A stretch of DNA of 64,000 bases from Streptomyces sp. CB02056 (GCF_001905545.1 NZ_LIPD01000021.1:61541-125540), one strand, 5' to 3'. Numbered from the stretch's first letter, positions 36,245-44,739 are shown. Translations and numbers: made by a program. The notes: a model not told the origin generated them from the sequence alone.

Positions 36245-37138
36245 TCAGCCGGGATGGAAGGCGACCCGGACGGTGGCGTCGAAGGGGAGGATCAGCCCGT
36301 TGCCGGTCTCCCAGGTCCAGGTCCGCGGGACCAGGAACATCCGGCCGCCGGAGAGGGCCAGCAGCCGCAGCCCCTCGTAGCGGTAGCGGAACCGCGCGCC
36401 CTGGTCCACGTCCGGCAGCGCCGTCTCCCACACCCCGGGCCACCCCAGGTGGAGGCGTTCGGGGGTGTCCAGGACGACCGCCGGGCGCCGGTAGAGGTGG
36501 TGGGCGAGGTCCTGGGCGTCGGCCGTCCCCTTCTGCTGGGCGTAGTCGCCGACCGCCCAGTACGAGCAGAGCACGATGATCGCCACGCTGACGCCCAGCG
36601 CCGCCCGCTCCCCGGTCAGCGGGTACGGTGCGCCGGTGCCGCGCACGTACATCATCCGGGCCAGGACCGCGAGCAGCAGCGCGCCGCCGATCAGCAGCGG
36701 GGTGCCCAGCGGGCCGGCGTCGAACACCTCGAAGCCGGCCAGGAGGCCGAGCACCAGCAGCGGGACGACCAGTGCGGCGACCGCCCAACAGGCCCGGCGC
36801 ACCGTCCGGGCGCCGGCCCCGCCCTTCCCGGCCGCCCTGGTCGCGAGGTGGTAGCCCAGCGCGCCGACCAGCGCCCCGCACAGGGCGACCCCGGCCGGGA
36901 GGTAGAGCGCGGGGGAACTGCGGATCAGCAGGTCCTGGGTGGCGAAGCCGATCGTGCCGGCGTCGATGCCGAAGAAGGCGTAGAGCGAACTGGTGTAGGC
37001 GTAGCCGAAGAAGAAGAGCAGTGCGGTGAGGAGGGTGGTCGGGGCGATCCAGGTGGCGAGCCTGGTGAGCCAGTCGGCCCAGGAGCGCGGCTGCGGCTGC
37101 CGCTGCCCGTCCGGGGGTTCCTCCTCGGCAGGTCTCAG
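36245..37138 (-). CDS. Integral membrane protein of unknown function
   Basis: About 297 aa with five predicted membrane helices in the first two thirds (WIAPTTLLTALLFFFGYAYT, LYLPAGVALCGALVGALGYH, AVAALVVPLLVLGLLAGFEV, LLIGGALLLAVLA, SVAIIVLCSYWAVG) and a C-terminal extracytoplasmic-looking domain (LGWPGVWETALPDVDQGARF). I do not recognise the family. No ATG, GTG or TTG lies in frame between the preceding stop and the first helix; CTG at 37138 overlaps that stop (CTGA) and is the best candidate. The pairing with the overlapping lipoprotein gene suggests the two products work together at the membrane. Confidence 0.7.
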   Translation of the reverse strand: MRPAEEEPPDGQRQPQPRSWADWLTRLATWIAPTTLLTALLFFFGYAYTSSLYAFFGIDAGTIGFATQDLLIRSSPALYLPAGVALCGALVGALGYHLATRAAGKGGAGARTVRRACWAVAALVVPLLVLGLLAGFEVFDAGPLGTPLLIGGALLLAVLARMMYVRGTGAPYPLTGERAALGVSVAIIVLCSYWAVGDYAQQKGTADAQDLAHHLYRRPAVVLDTPERLHLGWPGVWETALPDVDQGARFRYRYEGLRLLALSGGRMFLVPRTWTWETGNGLILPFDATVRVAFHPG

Positions 37139-37749
37139 GGGGTGCTCCCGGCGCCGCTGGACGGGCTCGACCCGTAACTCGGGGTCGCGCCGTTGCCGGT
37201 GGTCGCCCCGTCGTCGGGGCTGACGACGACCACCGAGCCAGCGGCCTCGATCCGCTTGGAGGAGTCGTCGGCCGTCACCGTGAGGCAGATGGTCCGGTCC
37301 TTGGTCCCGGGCTTCCACTGCGGGAGCCGGAAGTCGACCAGCTCGGTCTTGCCGTCGGTCACCCGCACCTGCTGCGAGGCGGGGGTGGCGTACGACGTGC
37401 TGCCGCACTCGGCGACCTTGCTGATCACGGCCGTGAAACTGGTCTTCGACGGGAAGGACAGGGTGATCCGGGCCCTGTTGTCGATGCCCTGGACGCTCGC
37501 CGAGGGCTCGCCCGCGGTCCGGAACCCGCCCTGGTCCCCCTCGTCCTTGGTCCGCTGGTCGTCCGGCAGGCCCGAGCCGCTGCTCTGGCCGTTCTGCCCG
37601 TTCTGGGTGGCGCCGGCCGACCCGGATCCGCCACCGCCGCCGCAGGCCGCGAGGACCGGGACGAGCAGGGCGGCCGCCAGCCACCGGCCCGCGCCGACAG
37701 GCCTTCCCGTTCGGATCCCGCCGCCTCCGAAGTGCCGGGTCCCAGGCAT
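37135..37749 (-). CDS. Putative lipoprotein
   Basis: A 204-aa exported protein. ATG 37749 has GGGAG 5 nt upstream (ATG 37761 is an alternative). The N-terminus is basic, then LAAALLVPVLAAC forms a lipobox followed by a Gly/Ser/Asn/Gln-rich linker. The body (~75-185) looks like a beta-rich domain with two Cys (KVAECGST, DRTICLTV) and resembles no family I know. A Ser/Gly/Pro-rich tail ends the protein. It overlaps the downstream membrane-protein gene by 4 nt, so the two form an operon. Confidence 0.8.
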   Translation of the reverse strand: MPGTRHFGGGGIRTGRPVGAGRWLAAALLVPVLAACGGGGGSGSAGATQNGQNGQSSGSGLPDDQRTKDEGDQGGFRTAGEPSASVQGIDNRARITLSFPSKTSFTAVISKVAECGSTSYATPASQQVRVTDGKTELVDFRLPQWKPGTKDRTICLTVTADDSSKRIEAAGSVVVVSPDDGATTGNGATPSYGSSPSSGAGSTP

Positions 37750-37945
37750 GCGTTCTCCCATCCGCGCGGCGAGCAGGGACCGGTCGGCCCCGCCGCACCG
37801 TACCCGTGCGGGTACGGCCGGTCGGGCCGCCGCGCCGCCCCCGCCCGGGTCGGCCAGCCGTTCGGCGCAGCCCGGACGGGCGGCGCGCTGGCATAGAGTC
37901 GGACCGCAACCGACGAACCGTCAGCAGAGCGGAAGGACACGACCT

Positions 37946-39184
37946 GTGAGCACCGAGACCCGTCCGGTACCGGAGCTGGCCGCGGAGGTCGTCGAGCGGT
38001 GGCGGGCCGAGGAGGCCGAGCTCGTCGACCTGCTGGCCCGGACCCAGCGCGGTGTCGGCGGCGTCGCCGCCTTCCGGCTCGGCCCGACACCGACCGTCCT
38101 GGTCACCGACCCGGCCGCCGTGCAGCACGTCCTGGGCCACCACCCGGACCGGTACGTCAAGCGCTCGCACCGCGCCCGGATGCTGGTCGGGGACGGCGTG
38201 CTGTCCGCCACCGGCGACCCCTGGAAGCGCCAACGGCGCGTGCTGCAGGCGCAGTTCACCGGCACCGGGATGCGCCGCTACGAGCGGCGGATCGCCGCGG
38301 CGGCGCACCGCACCGCCGAGCGCTGGGAGGGGTACCGGCGCAGCGGGGAGGCCTTCGACGTCGGCGAGGAGATGCGCGGCTTCGCCCTGGACACCGTCTG
38401 GCGGGCGCTCACCGGGCTGCCGCTGGACGACCGGACGGACCGCGAACTCCGCTCGGTGGAACGGGTGGTGGCCGCGATGCCGACCCTGCCGACCAACGCG
38501 GCGGACGCCCGGGACGCGGTCGCCGAGGACCTCGCCCGGATCGACGCGGTGGCGCACGCGGCGATCGACGCGGCGCGCTCGGCCGGCCCGACCGAGGAGC
38601 CCGGCGTGCTCCGGGTGCTGCTCGACGCGGGCGAGCAGGACCCCGGGTACACCGACCGGTTGATCCGCGACGAGCTGGTCACCCTGCTCGTCGCCGGCCA
38701 CGAGACCACGGCCACCACGCTCACCTGGCTCTTCCTGCTGCTCGACCGCCACCCCGAGGCCCGGACGGCCGATCCGCAGGCGCTGGTGAGCGAGACGCTG
38801 CGGCTCTACCCCTCCGCCTGGCTGCTCCCCCGGCACGCCGTCGAGGACGACGTCATCGCCGGGCACCGCATCGCCGCCGGGACGGACGTGCTGGTCTGCC
38901 CGTACCTCACCCACCGCGACCCGGCGCTCTGGCCGGACCCGGAACGCTTCGACCCCGCCCGCTTCGCCCACGGCGCGGACCGCCCCGGGCAGCTCGGCGC
39001 CTACTTCCCGTTCGGCCTCGGCGCCCGCGCCTGCCTGGGCACCCGGTTCGCGCTGCGTGAGACCTCGGCGCTGCTGGAACTCCTGCTGCCAATGGGGCCG
39101 TTGACGTTCCGCTCGCGGCCGACGGGGGCGGCGTACAGCATCACCGTACGGCCGGACGGGCCGACGCCGGCGGTGCTGGGCTGA
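37946..39184 (+). CDS. Cytochrome P450
   Basis: A 412-aa P450. The I-helix oxygen-binding motif is AGHETTATTLTW, the K-helix is ETLRLYP, and the heme loop is FGLGARACLG with Cys363 as thiolate ligand. GTG 37946 follows GGAAGGA. A -10-like TAGAGT lies at 37894-37899. The PSAWLLPR and FDPARFAHG blocks recall bacterial P450s that hydroxylate terpenoids or fatty-acid-like substrates (CYP183/CYP120 type), not the CYP107-like enzymes usual in PTM clusters. No ferredoxin gene is adjacent. It lies 7 kb from the PTM operon with unrelated genes between, so a link is speculative. It overlaps the convergent merR gene by 44 nt. Confidence 0.93.
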   Translation: MSTETRPVPELAAEVVERWRAEEAELVDLLARTQRGVGGVAAFRLGPTPTVLVTDPAAVQHVLGHHPDRYVKRSHRARMLVGDGVLSATGDPWKRQRRVLQAQFTGTGMRRYERRIAAAAHRTAERWEGYRRSGEAFDVGEEMRGFALDTVWRALTGLPLDDRTDRELRSVERVVAAMPTLPTNAADARDAVAEDLARIDAVAHAAIDAARSAGPTEEPGVLRVLLDAGEQDPGYTDRLIRDELVTLLVAGHETTATTLTWLFLLLDRHPEARTADPQALVSETLRLYPSAWLLPRHAVEDDVIAGHRIAAGTDVLVCPYLTHRDPALWPDPERFDPARFAHGADRPGQLGAYFPFGLGARACLGTRFALRETSALLELLLPMGPLTFRSRPTGAAYSITVRPDGPTPAVLG

Positions 39185-39680
39185 GGCCTTCCTGCGGTGT
39201 GGCGCTGCCCGACCGCGGGTGCTCCGACCGCGGGCCGTCCGGCCGGGCGGGCAGGAAGCCGTCGGCGAGCTCCTCGCCGGCCAGGGCGGCGTCGACCCGG
39301 GCACTGATGTGGGCCCGGGTGGTCGGGCAGTCGAGCGGGCGGTCCCGACTGCACAGCAGCATGTGGGTGAGGACGGCCGCGGCGTGCTCCAGCCGGCGGG
39401 CGCGCTCGAGCATCCCGTCCCGCTGGGCGTGCAGCAGCGCCGTGCGGTCGGCCGCCCGCTCGCTGGCCAGGACGGCGGCGGTCCCGCTGACCGGGATCAT
39501 CCCGTCCACGTGCCAGAGCTGGACCAGGGCGAGGCGCTCCAGCGACTCCCGGTCGTAGTAGCGGACCCGGCCGCGGCGGGCGGCGGGGGCGATCAGGCCG
39601 CACTCCTCGTAGTAGCGCAGGGTGGGCACCGAGAGGCCGAAGGCCGCCGAGACCTCGGTGATCGAGTGGAGCTCCGCCAT
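39141..39680 (-). CDS. MerR-family transcriptional regulator
   Basis: A 179-aa regulator; ATG 39680. The winged HTH is SITEVSAAFGLSVPTLRYYEECGLI followed by the wing RGRVRYYDRESLERL, read as two blocks in residues 6-51. A coiled coil (~75-107) would pair the dimer. Cys110 and Cys118 (LLCSRDRPLDC) sit where metal- or redox-sensing MerR proteins place ligands, though the spacing is not that of SoxR. The last ~40 residues are low-complexity. It is divergent from an MFS gene; a 9-2-9 palindrome lies in that gene's promoter, typical for MerR activators that untwist a long spacer. Confidence 0.88.
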   Translation of the reverse strand: MAELHSITEVSAAFGLSVPTLRYYEECGLIAPAARRGRVRYYDRESLERLALVQLWHVDGMIPVSGTAAVLASERAADRTALLHAQRDGMLERARRLEHAAAVLTHMLLCSRDRPLDCPTTRAHISARVDAALAGEELADGFLPARPDGPRSEHPRSGSATPQEGLSPAPPASARPAVR

Positions 39681-39744
39681 CCGCCGCCTCCTTCGGGGTT
39701 GCGCCCAGGCCGAGTTGGGCTCGGCCGGGTGCGCCGGGACCGGG

Positions 39745-39792
39745 TTGCGCTCAAGCACGCTTGAGCGAGAATGCTTAGGCAAGCCTAACCTC
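39745..39792 (+). promoter_or_regulatory. MerR-type promoter with overlapping iron-box-like dyad
   Basis: -35 TTGCGC (39745-39750) and -10 AATGCT (39770-39775) are 19 nt apart, the long spacer expected for MerR activation. The perfect palindrome CGCTCAAGC-AC-GCTTGAGCG (39748-39767) fills that spacer. Just downstream, TTAGGCAAGCCTAACCT (from 39775) contains the perfect dyad TTAGGC-AA-GCCTAA and matches the IdeR/DmdR consensus at about 14 of 19 positions. Confidence 0.55.
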
Positions 39793-39818
39793 TCATCGAA
39801 GCGAAGGGCTTGCTCCCC

Positions 39819-41060
39819 ATGCCGCTCACCGACCCGACGGCCACCACCGCGTCGGCCACTGCGACCACCACCGCACCCGCACCCGCCCGCACCCCACGGG
39901 CCGCCGGGGCCCTGCTCGTCCTCGGTTTCGTCCTGCTCAGCCTCAACACCCGGGTCGCGTTCGGACAGATCGGGCCGCTCGCGCCGGTCGCCGGCTGGGG
40001 CCCGGGCACCGTGACCCTGCTCGCCCTCCTGCCGCCGCTGTGCATGGGCCTGTTCGCCCCGCTCGGCGCCCTGGCCCGGCGGCGGCTCGGCGAGGAACGC
40101 GGGCTGTTCTGGGCGAGCGTGCTGCTGCTGGCCGGGGCGGTGCTGCGGACGGCGGGCCTGCCCGGGCTGTACGCGGGCACGGTGCTGGTGGGCGTCGCGG
40201 TGGCGGTGGTGAACGTACTGATCCCGGTGTTCGTCCGGGCCCGCTTCGCGCCCCGGCGGATCGGCACCATGACGGGCGTCTACGCGCTGTCCATGGGCGC
40301 CGGTTCGGCGGTCGTCGCCGCGCTGGTCGCGCCGGTCGCGGGCGCCTGGTCCTGGCAGGCCGCGATCGCGATCGCCGTCGTCCCGGCGGCCCTGGCGGCG
40401 GCCGGCCTGGCGCCGCAGCTGCGGGTCGCGCGGACGCAGGCCGGGCCCGTCGCACCCGCCGGGCGCCGCCGGGTCGGGCGGACGGCGCTCGCCTGGAGCC
40501 TGACGGCCTTCTTCGGCGTCCAGACCCTGGTCTTCTACGCGACGCTGGCCTGGCTGCCCACCGTCCTGGTCGACGCGGGCCTGAGCCGGACCACCGCCGG
40601 CACCGACCAGGCCGTGCTGATCCTCGGCCTCGCCGTCGGCGGCTTCCTGGCCCCGACCCTGGCCGCCGCCCGGAGCGACCAGCGGCCGCACATCCTGGGC
40701 GTGGCGGCCGTCTGCGTCCTCGGCCTGCTCGGCCTGGTGCTCGCCCCGGCCGGCGGGGCGCCGCTCTGGGCCGCCGTCCTGGGCATCGGCATGGGCGGCG
40801 GACAGGCGCTCGCCGCCGTCCTGTTCGCCCGTCGGGGCACCGACCCGGACCACGTCGCCGCGCTCTCCACCATGGCCCAGACCTGGGGCTACCTGCTCGC
40901 CGCCACCGGCCCCGCGCTCGCCTCCGCGCTCCACGCCGCGAGCGGGTCCTGGGCGGCGCCGCTGCTCGCGATGGCCGGCCTGGTGGCCGTCGGCTGTGTC
41001 CTCGGGCTGCGGGCGGGCCGCGTTGTCACAAAGCCGCGCCGCGATCCGTCGGACCGGTGA
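39819..41060 (+). CDS. MFS transporter, CynX/NimT-like
   Basis: A 413-aa permease with about 12 membrane segments. The first helix (AAGALLVLGFVLLSLNTRVA) contains the LNxR motif typical of CynX/NimT-like (cyanate/nitroimidazole) MFS proteins; GRRRVG marks the central loop between the two halves. ATG 39819 is preceded by AAGGG at a longish 10 nt. It is probably an exporter of a small toxic or chelating compound. Expression appears to be under the divergently encoded MerR protein and perhaps iron. The gene ends 75 nt before the CMD-like gene and may share its transcript. Confidence 0.88.
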   Translation: MPLTDPTATTASATATTTAPAPARTPRAAGALLVLGFVLLSLNTRVAFGQIGPLAPVAGWGPGTVTLLALLPPLCMGLFAPLGALARRRLGEERGLFWASVLLLAGAVLRTAGLPGLYAGTVLVGVAVAVVNVLIPVFVRARFAPRRIGTMTGVYALSMGAGSAVVAALVAPVAGAWSWQAAIAIAVVPAALAAAGLAPQLRVARTQAGPVAPAGRRRVGRTALAWSLTAFFGVQTLVFYATLAWLPTVLVDAGLSRTTAGTDQAVLILGLAVGGFLAPTLAAARSDQRPHILGVAAVCVLGLLGLVLAPAGGAPLWAAVLGIGMGGGQALAAVLFARRGTDPDHVAALSTMAQTWGYLLAATGPALASALHAASGSWAAPLLAMAGLVAVGCVLGLRAGRVVTKPRRDPSDR

Positions 41061-41135
41061 GCGGGTGGCCGCACGGTCCAACCGGTCGAGCGGTCACCCG
41101 CTCATCCGCTCATCCGCGAGAAGAGGAACACCACG

Positions 41136-41642
41136 ATGAACGCCCGTCCGATCACCGCCGAGGTCCCGCTGCGCCCGCGCATGGCCCAGGACCCGGTGCA
41201 GCTCGTCCCCGAGCTCGCCGAGGTCTCGGCCGCACTGTTCAAGGCCACCGGCAACCGGTCCGTCCCCCGCAGCACCATCAGCCTGGTCCAGCTGCGGGCC
41301 GGCCAGATCGCCGGCAGCACCTACCTGACCGTCCTGCACACCGGCTTCCTGCGCAGGGCCGGCGAGTCGGAGGAGCGGATCGCCTCGGTGGCCGGCTGGC
41401 CGGACTCCCCCTGGTTCACCGCCCCGGAGCGCGCCGCGCTCGCCCTGGTCGAGGCCGTCCTCCAGCCCAACCCGCACGGCGAGCGGGTGCCGGACGCGCT
41501 GTACGCCGAGGTCGCCGGGCACTACGACGACACGGCGCTGACCACGCTCATGCTCGCCATCGGCCAGGTCAACTTCTTCACCGCCATCGCCCTGGTCGCC
41601 AAGCCCGTCCCCGGCCGCTCCTTCACCGACCCCTGGGCCTGA
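41136..41642 (+). CDS. Carboxymuconolactone-decarboxylase-fold protein lacking the CxxC pair
   Basis: A 168-aa AhpD/CMD-like helical protein. The family order is clear: VPRSTISLVQLRAGQIAGST, then TGFLRRAGESEERIASVAGW, FTAPERAALALVEAV and a C-terminal LMLAIGQVNFFTAIALVA helix. In catalytic members the first block holds CxxC about three residues before His (such as CAYC..MH); here it reads STYLTVLH, so both cysteines are gone while the His remains. Peroxidase/disulfide chemistry is therefore unlikely. GAGGAA lies 8-9 nt before ATG. It follows the MFS gene on the same strand. Confidence 0.85.
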   Translation: MNARPITAEVPLRPRMAQDPVQLVPELAEVSAALFKATGNRSVPRSTISLVQLRAGQIAGSTYLTVLHTGFLRRAGESEERIASVAGWPDSPWFTAPERAALALVEAVLQPNPHGERVPDALYAEVAGHYDDTALTTLMLAIGQVNFFTAIALVAKPVPGRSFTDPWA

Positions 41643-41823
41643 GCGGCCGCTACGTCCCGCCCGGCCGATCGCCGGGCGGGCCGTCCCGCTGTCGACCGAT
41701 CACCCGTCCCGGCATAGGCTGGTCCGCGCCCGAACGGACCTTCGTCCGGTCATCGGGCCGGCGGGCCGACATGCCGGAGGGGGCGTGCCCGCCACCACGG
41801 AGGATCGCAGGGGGGACGGAAGC

Positions 41824-43620
41824 ATGTTCGAGGAGCACAGGGACAACCGGCACGACGGGCATGACGGGCACGCCGGGCACGAGCAGGACGGCCGACTCGC
41901 CGATGTCGAGATCGAGTACGACCAGTACGACGATCTGGACGACCTCGACGGGCATGACGGGAACGACGACGGGGCACCGCGCAGCTCGACCACGCGCCGG
42001 GTCGTGATGGTCGCCGCCGGCGGGGTGTTCGCCGCCCTGCTGGCGGTCGGCGGCTACGGCGCCTACAACGTGCTGAACGCCGTGACGGACAACGGACCGG
42101 CTGGCGGCCACCAGGGCGCCGGCACCGTGGCGAAGGCCCCGCAGGAGCCGCCGACCGCCGAGCAGGCCGAGTCGACGGCCAAGGAGTTCCTGGCGGCCTG
42201 GAGCCGCGGCGACATCCCGGCCGCCGCCGGTCTGACGGACCGGCCGGAGACCGCCCGCGCCGCACTGGCCACGTTCCACGAGCAGGTGGGAGCCCGCTCG
42301 CTCGCCCTGACCGGGACGGGCCCCGCGAAGGCCGACGGCCCGAGCGAGCCGGCCCTCGGCTTCCGGGTGAAGGCGGAGTTCGAGGGCACCCCGGACGCCT
42401 GGGAGTACGACAGCGTGCTGAGCGTCGTCCGGTCCCAGGACGGGCGGCCCGTGGTGCGCTGGAAGCCGTCCGTGATCCACCCCCAGCTCACCCCGGGCCG
42501 GACCATCGGGGTGCAGGAGACGCCCAACCCGGTGTCCAAGCCCACCGACCGCAAGGGCCGGCCGCTCGACACCTTCCCGTCGCTGCGTGCCGTCCTCCCC
42601 CAGATCGCCCCGCCGGACGGCGCGGCCGCCACCACCGGACGGGCCGTGGTGCTCTCGGGCGGCGGCGAGTCGGAGCGGCTGTTCGTGCTGACGCCGCCGA
42701 GCGCCCCGGTGGTCAAGCTGACCCTGGACGCCGACCTCCAGCAGGTGGCCGAGGACGCCGTCAAGCAGCAGGCGGCGAACGGCAATCCGGCCTCGCTGGT
42801 GGCCGTCCAGCCGAGCACCGGCCACATCCTGGCGATCGCCAACGCCCCGCAGGGCGGCTTCAACCGCGCGCTCGCGGGCGGCCAGGCACCCGGCTCGACG
42901 ATGAAGGTGATCACCTCGGCCGCGCTGCTGGAGGCGGGCGTGCGCCCGGACACCGTGGTGCCGTGCAAGGAGACCACCTACTCCCCGCGCGCCTGGCACA
43001 ACGACGAGAGCGGCGACTTCCCGTCCTACACGCTCGCGGACGACTTCTCCCGCTCCTGCAACACCGGCTTCATCGACAAGGGCCTGGAGAAGCTCCAGCC
43101 CGGCACCCTCGGCACGGTGGCCCGCGACCAGTTCGGCCTCGGCCTGGAGTGGCACATCGGCGTCCCGAGCCGGGACGCCTCCATCCCGACGCCCGGGAAC
43201 AAGGACGAGGCCGCGGCCGCGTACATCGGCCAGGGCCGGATCCAGGTCAACTCGCTGGTGATGGCCTCGGTCGCCGCCACCGTGCAGAACGGGACGTTCC
43301 GCCAGCCCGTGCTGCGCGAGGACGCCAAGCGCGTGACGGCGCCGAGCAGGCTCCCCGCCGACGTCGCCCGGGACCTGCGCGCCATGATGGCCAAGACCGC
43401 CACCCAGGGCACCGCCCGTACCCCGATGGCCGGCCTGTCCGGCCAGATCGGCGCCAAGACCGGCACCGTCGAGGCCGGCAGCCAGGCCACCAACAGCTGG
43501 TTCATCGCCTACCGCGGCGACCTCGCCGTCGCCGCCGAGGTCGAGGGCGGCGGGCACGGCTTCAGCGCGGCGGGCGTGGCCGCGGCCCAGGTGCTGAAGG
43601 CGGGCGGCGGCAAGGGCTGA
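41824..43620 (+). CDS. Penicillin-binding protein, transpeptidase with NTF2-like domain
   Basis: A 598-aa class B-like PBP. ATG 41824 is preceded by GGGGGGACGG. Residues 1-50 are a His/Asp/Gly-rich cytoplasmic tail with HDGH-type repeats. A single membrane anchor (~60-80) follows, then an NTF2-like/MecA-N domain (~105-225) and the transpeptidase (~300-595). Active-site motifs: Ser358-T-M-Lys361 in PGSTMKVI, SCN in FSRSCNTGF, and KTG in GAKTGTVE. It cross-links peptidoglycan outside the membrane. The first ~45 residues vary widely in this family, so the tail is either regulatory or metal-binding. Single gene with a terminator behind it. Confidence 0.9.
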   Translation: MFEEHRDNRHDGHDGHAGHEQDGRLADVEIEYDQYDDLDDLDGHDGNDDGAPRSSTTRRVVMVAAGGVFAALLAVGGYGAYNVLNAVTDNGPAGGHQGAGTVAKAPQEPPTAEQAESTAKEFLAAWSRGDIPAAAGLTDRPETARAALATFHEQVGARSLALTGTGPAKADGPSEPALGFRVKAEFEGTPDAWEYDSVLSVVRSQDGRPVVRWKPSVIHPQLTPGRTIGVQETPNPVSKPTDRKGRPLDTFPSLRAVLPQIAPPDGAAATTGRAVVLSGGGESERLFVLTPPSAPVVKLTLDADLQQVAEDAVKQQAANGNPASLVAVQPSTGHILAIANAPQGGFNRALAGGQAPGSTMKVITSAALLEAGVRPDTVVPCKETTYSPRAWHNDESGDFPSYTLADDFSRSCNTGFIDKGLEKLQPGTLGTVARDQFGLGLEWHIGVPSRDASIPTPGNKDEAAAAYIGQGRIQVNSLVMASVAATVQNGTFRQPVLREDAKRVTAPSRLPADVARDLRAMMAKTATQGTARTPMAGLSGQIGAKTGTVEAGSQATNSWFIAYRGDLAVAAEVEGGGHGFSAAGVAAAQVLKAGGGKG

Positions 43621-43696
43621 GGCCCGGTCCGGGGCACACCGCCCGCGGACCGCTACCGCCCCGCCCGCGCACTGCTACCGCACCGCCCCGTACCGT

Positions 43697-43734
43697 CCCG
43701 CCCGCGGACGCGCCTCGGCGCGTGCGCGGGCGGG
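43697..43734. terminator. Bidirectional terminator hairpin
   Basis: Arms 43697-43714 and 43717-43734 pair over 17 of 18 positions (one G/G mismatch) around a two-base turn. Lies between the convergent PBP and acidic-protein genes. Confidence 0.75.
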
Positions 43735-43778
43735 GTGTCACAGAGCGGGCAGCGGGGTGCTCAGGCGGGAGCGGGACC

Positions 43779-44126
43779 TCAGGCGGGGCCCTCGCCGTGG
43801 ATCAGGCGGAGGTTCGGCATACCGGGGAACGGCGGGGTGTGCTCCGCCTCCCGCTCGGCGTTCAGGTCGGCCAGCATCCGGACGCCCCTCGCCCGGAACT
43901 CGGCCTTGCGCTCCTCGTCGGCCTCCTCTTCGCCCGGGTAGAGGACGATGTGGACGGCCCCCTCCTCGCCGTCCCAGGTGTAGCTGCGGTACGGCGGGAT
44001 CTCGATCCCGTCGATCGTCTCGATCCCGTCGACGATCTCGTATCCGTCGATCGTCATGACCTCGTCGGTCTTCTCGGGTTCGTCGGCCTTCTCGGGTTCG
44101 TCCGTCGCTTCGGGCTCGTCCCTCAT
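43779..44126 (-). CDS. Acidic hypothetical protein with short internal repeats
   Basis: A 115-aa soluble protein of unknown family. ATG 44126 has GGAGG 6 nt upstream. The N-terminus is an EPEKADEPEKTDE repeat, then two copies of an IDGxE pattern (YEIVDGIETIDGIEIPPYRS). The remainder has YTWDGEEGAVHIVLYPGEEE and a helix DEERKAEFRARGVRMLADLN. No signal peptide. The strong negative charge and repeated DNA suggest slippage-prone growth at the 5' end. Single gene; a 127-nt gap separates it from the nitroreductase gene. Confidence 0.75.
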   Translation of the reverse strand: MRDEPEATDEPEKADEPEKTDEVMTIDGYEIVDGIETIDGIEIPPYRSYTWDGEEGAVHIVLYPGEEEADEERKAEFRARGVRMLADLNAEREAEHTPPFPGMPNLRLIHGEGPA

Positions 44127-44253
44127 GGGGAACCTCCGGTGGTTGTCCTCGGCTGGTCTGCCGCCGTGGACAACGATTCGGGAGCAAGAAGGGCCCGGTG
44201 ACTCACCGTAGTTCCTCCCTTCCGGTACGAACGCCCCCGTCCGGCAGGGGTGT

Positions 44254-44739
44254 TCAGCTGCCCGTGATGCGGAAGACCGGGTAGCCGGGAGCGACCCGGA
44301 GCAGGTCCTCGGCCGGGGCGTCCGGGCCGATCCCCTCGAAGAACGGGGCGACCTGCCAGTTCCAGCGGCGCAGGTAGGCGCGGAGCACCTCGGGCTTGTC
44401 GGCGTCCGGGAGTTCGGTGGCACGGAAGGCCTCGGTGCGGCGGCCGACCCGGAGTTCGCCGGCGCCGGCCGCCCGGAGGTTGCGGACCCACTGGGTGTGG
44501 CCGCGCGGTGCGACCAGGTAGCGCTCGCCCTCGTGGGTGAGGATGTTGACGGGGGTGGTGCGCCACTCGCCGCTCGTGCGGCCGCGGACGGCCAGCACCC
44601 GGGAGCCCCAGAGGCTGACCCCGGCCTTGGCGAAGGCGGCGACCATGCCGTTGAGCAGCTTGCCGGCGGCGATGCCCAGGCGGGTGGTGGGCGCCTGGAG
44701 GCGGGTGGTGGAGCTGGGCAGGTGCTCGGCGCGGGACAT
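44254..44739 (-). CDS. Deazaflavin (F420)-dependent nitroreductase-family protein
   Basis: A 161-aa protein of the Ddn/DUF385 split-barrel class that binds F420. Typical blocks are RVLAVRGRTSGEWRTTPVNI, LVAPRGHTQWVRNLRAAG and LRVGRRTEAFRATEL, with the Arg/Lys residues that hold the F420 phosphate. The N-terminal ~35 residues form an amphipathic membrane-associating helix as in Mycobacterium Ddn. ATG 44739 has GAGGAG 5 nt upstream. It is divergent from a tetR gene with two shared palindromes, so it is probably induced by a quinone or nitro-like compound. Confidence 0.9.
   Translation of the reverse strand: MSRAEHLPSSTTRLQAPTTRLGIAAGKLLNGMVAAFAKAGVSLWGSRVLAVRGRTSGEWRTTPVNILTHEGERYLVAPRGHTQWVRNLRAAGAGELRVGRRTEAFRATELPDADKPEVLRAYLRRWNWQVAPFFEGIGPDAPAEDLLRVAPGYPVFRITGS

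Noticed and set aside
37946..39184. P450 as the missing ftdF of the PTM cluster
   Set aside because: It is 7 kb away on the other strand, behind a regulator, a peptidase and a lipoprotein pair, and its motifs do not resemble the CYP107-like enzymes of PTM loci. A role in trans is not excluded.
39748..39767. SoxR box
   Set aside because: The dyad resembles SoxR sites, but the encoded MerR protein lacks the SoxR C-terminal iron-sulfur cysteine cluster, so a generic MerR operator is the safer call.
41059..41103. Terminator or attenuator between the MFS and CMD-like genes
   Set aside because: The 9-bp arms GAGCGGGTG/CACCCGCTC are separated by 27 nt and start inside the stop codon; too weak to call.
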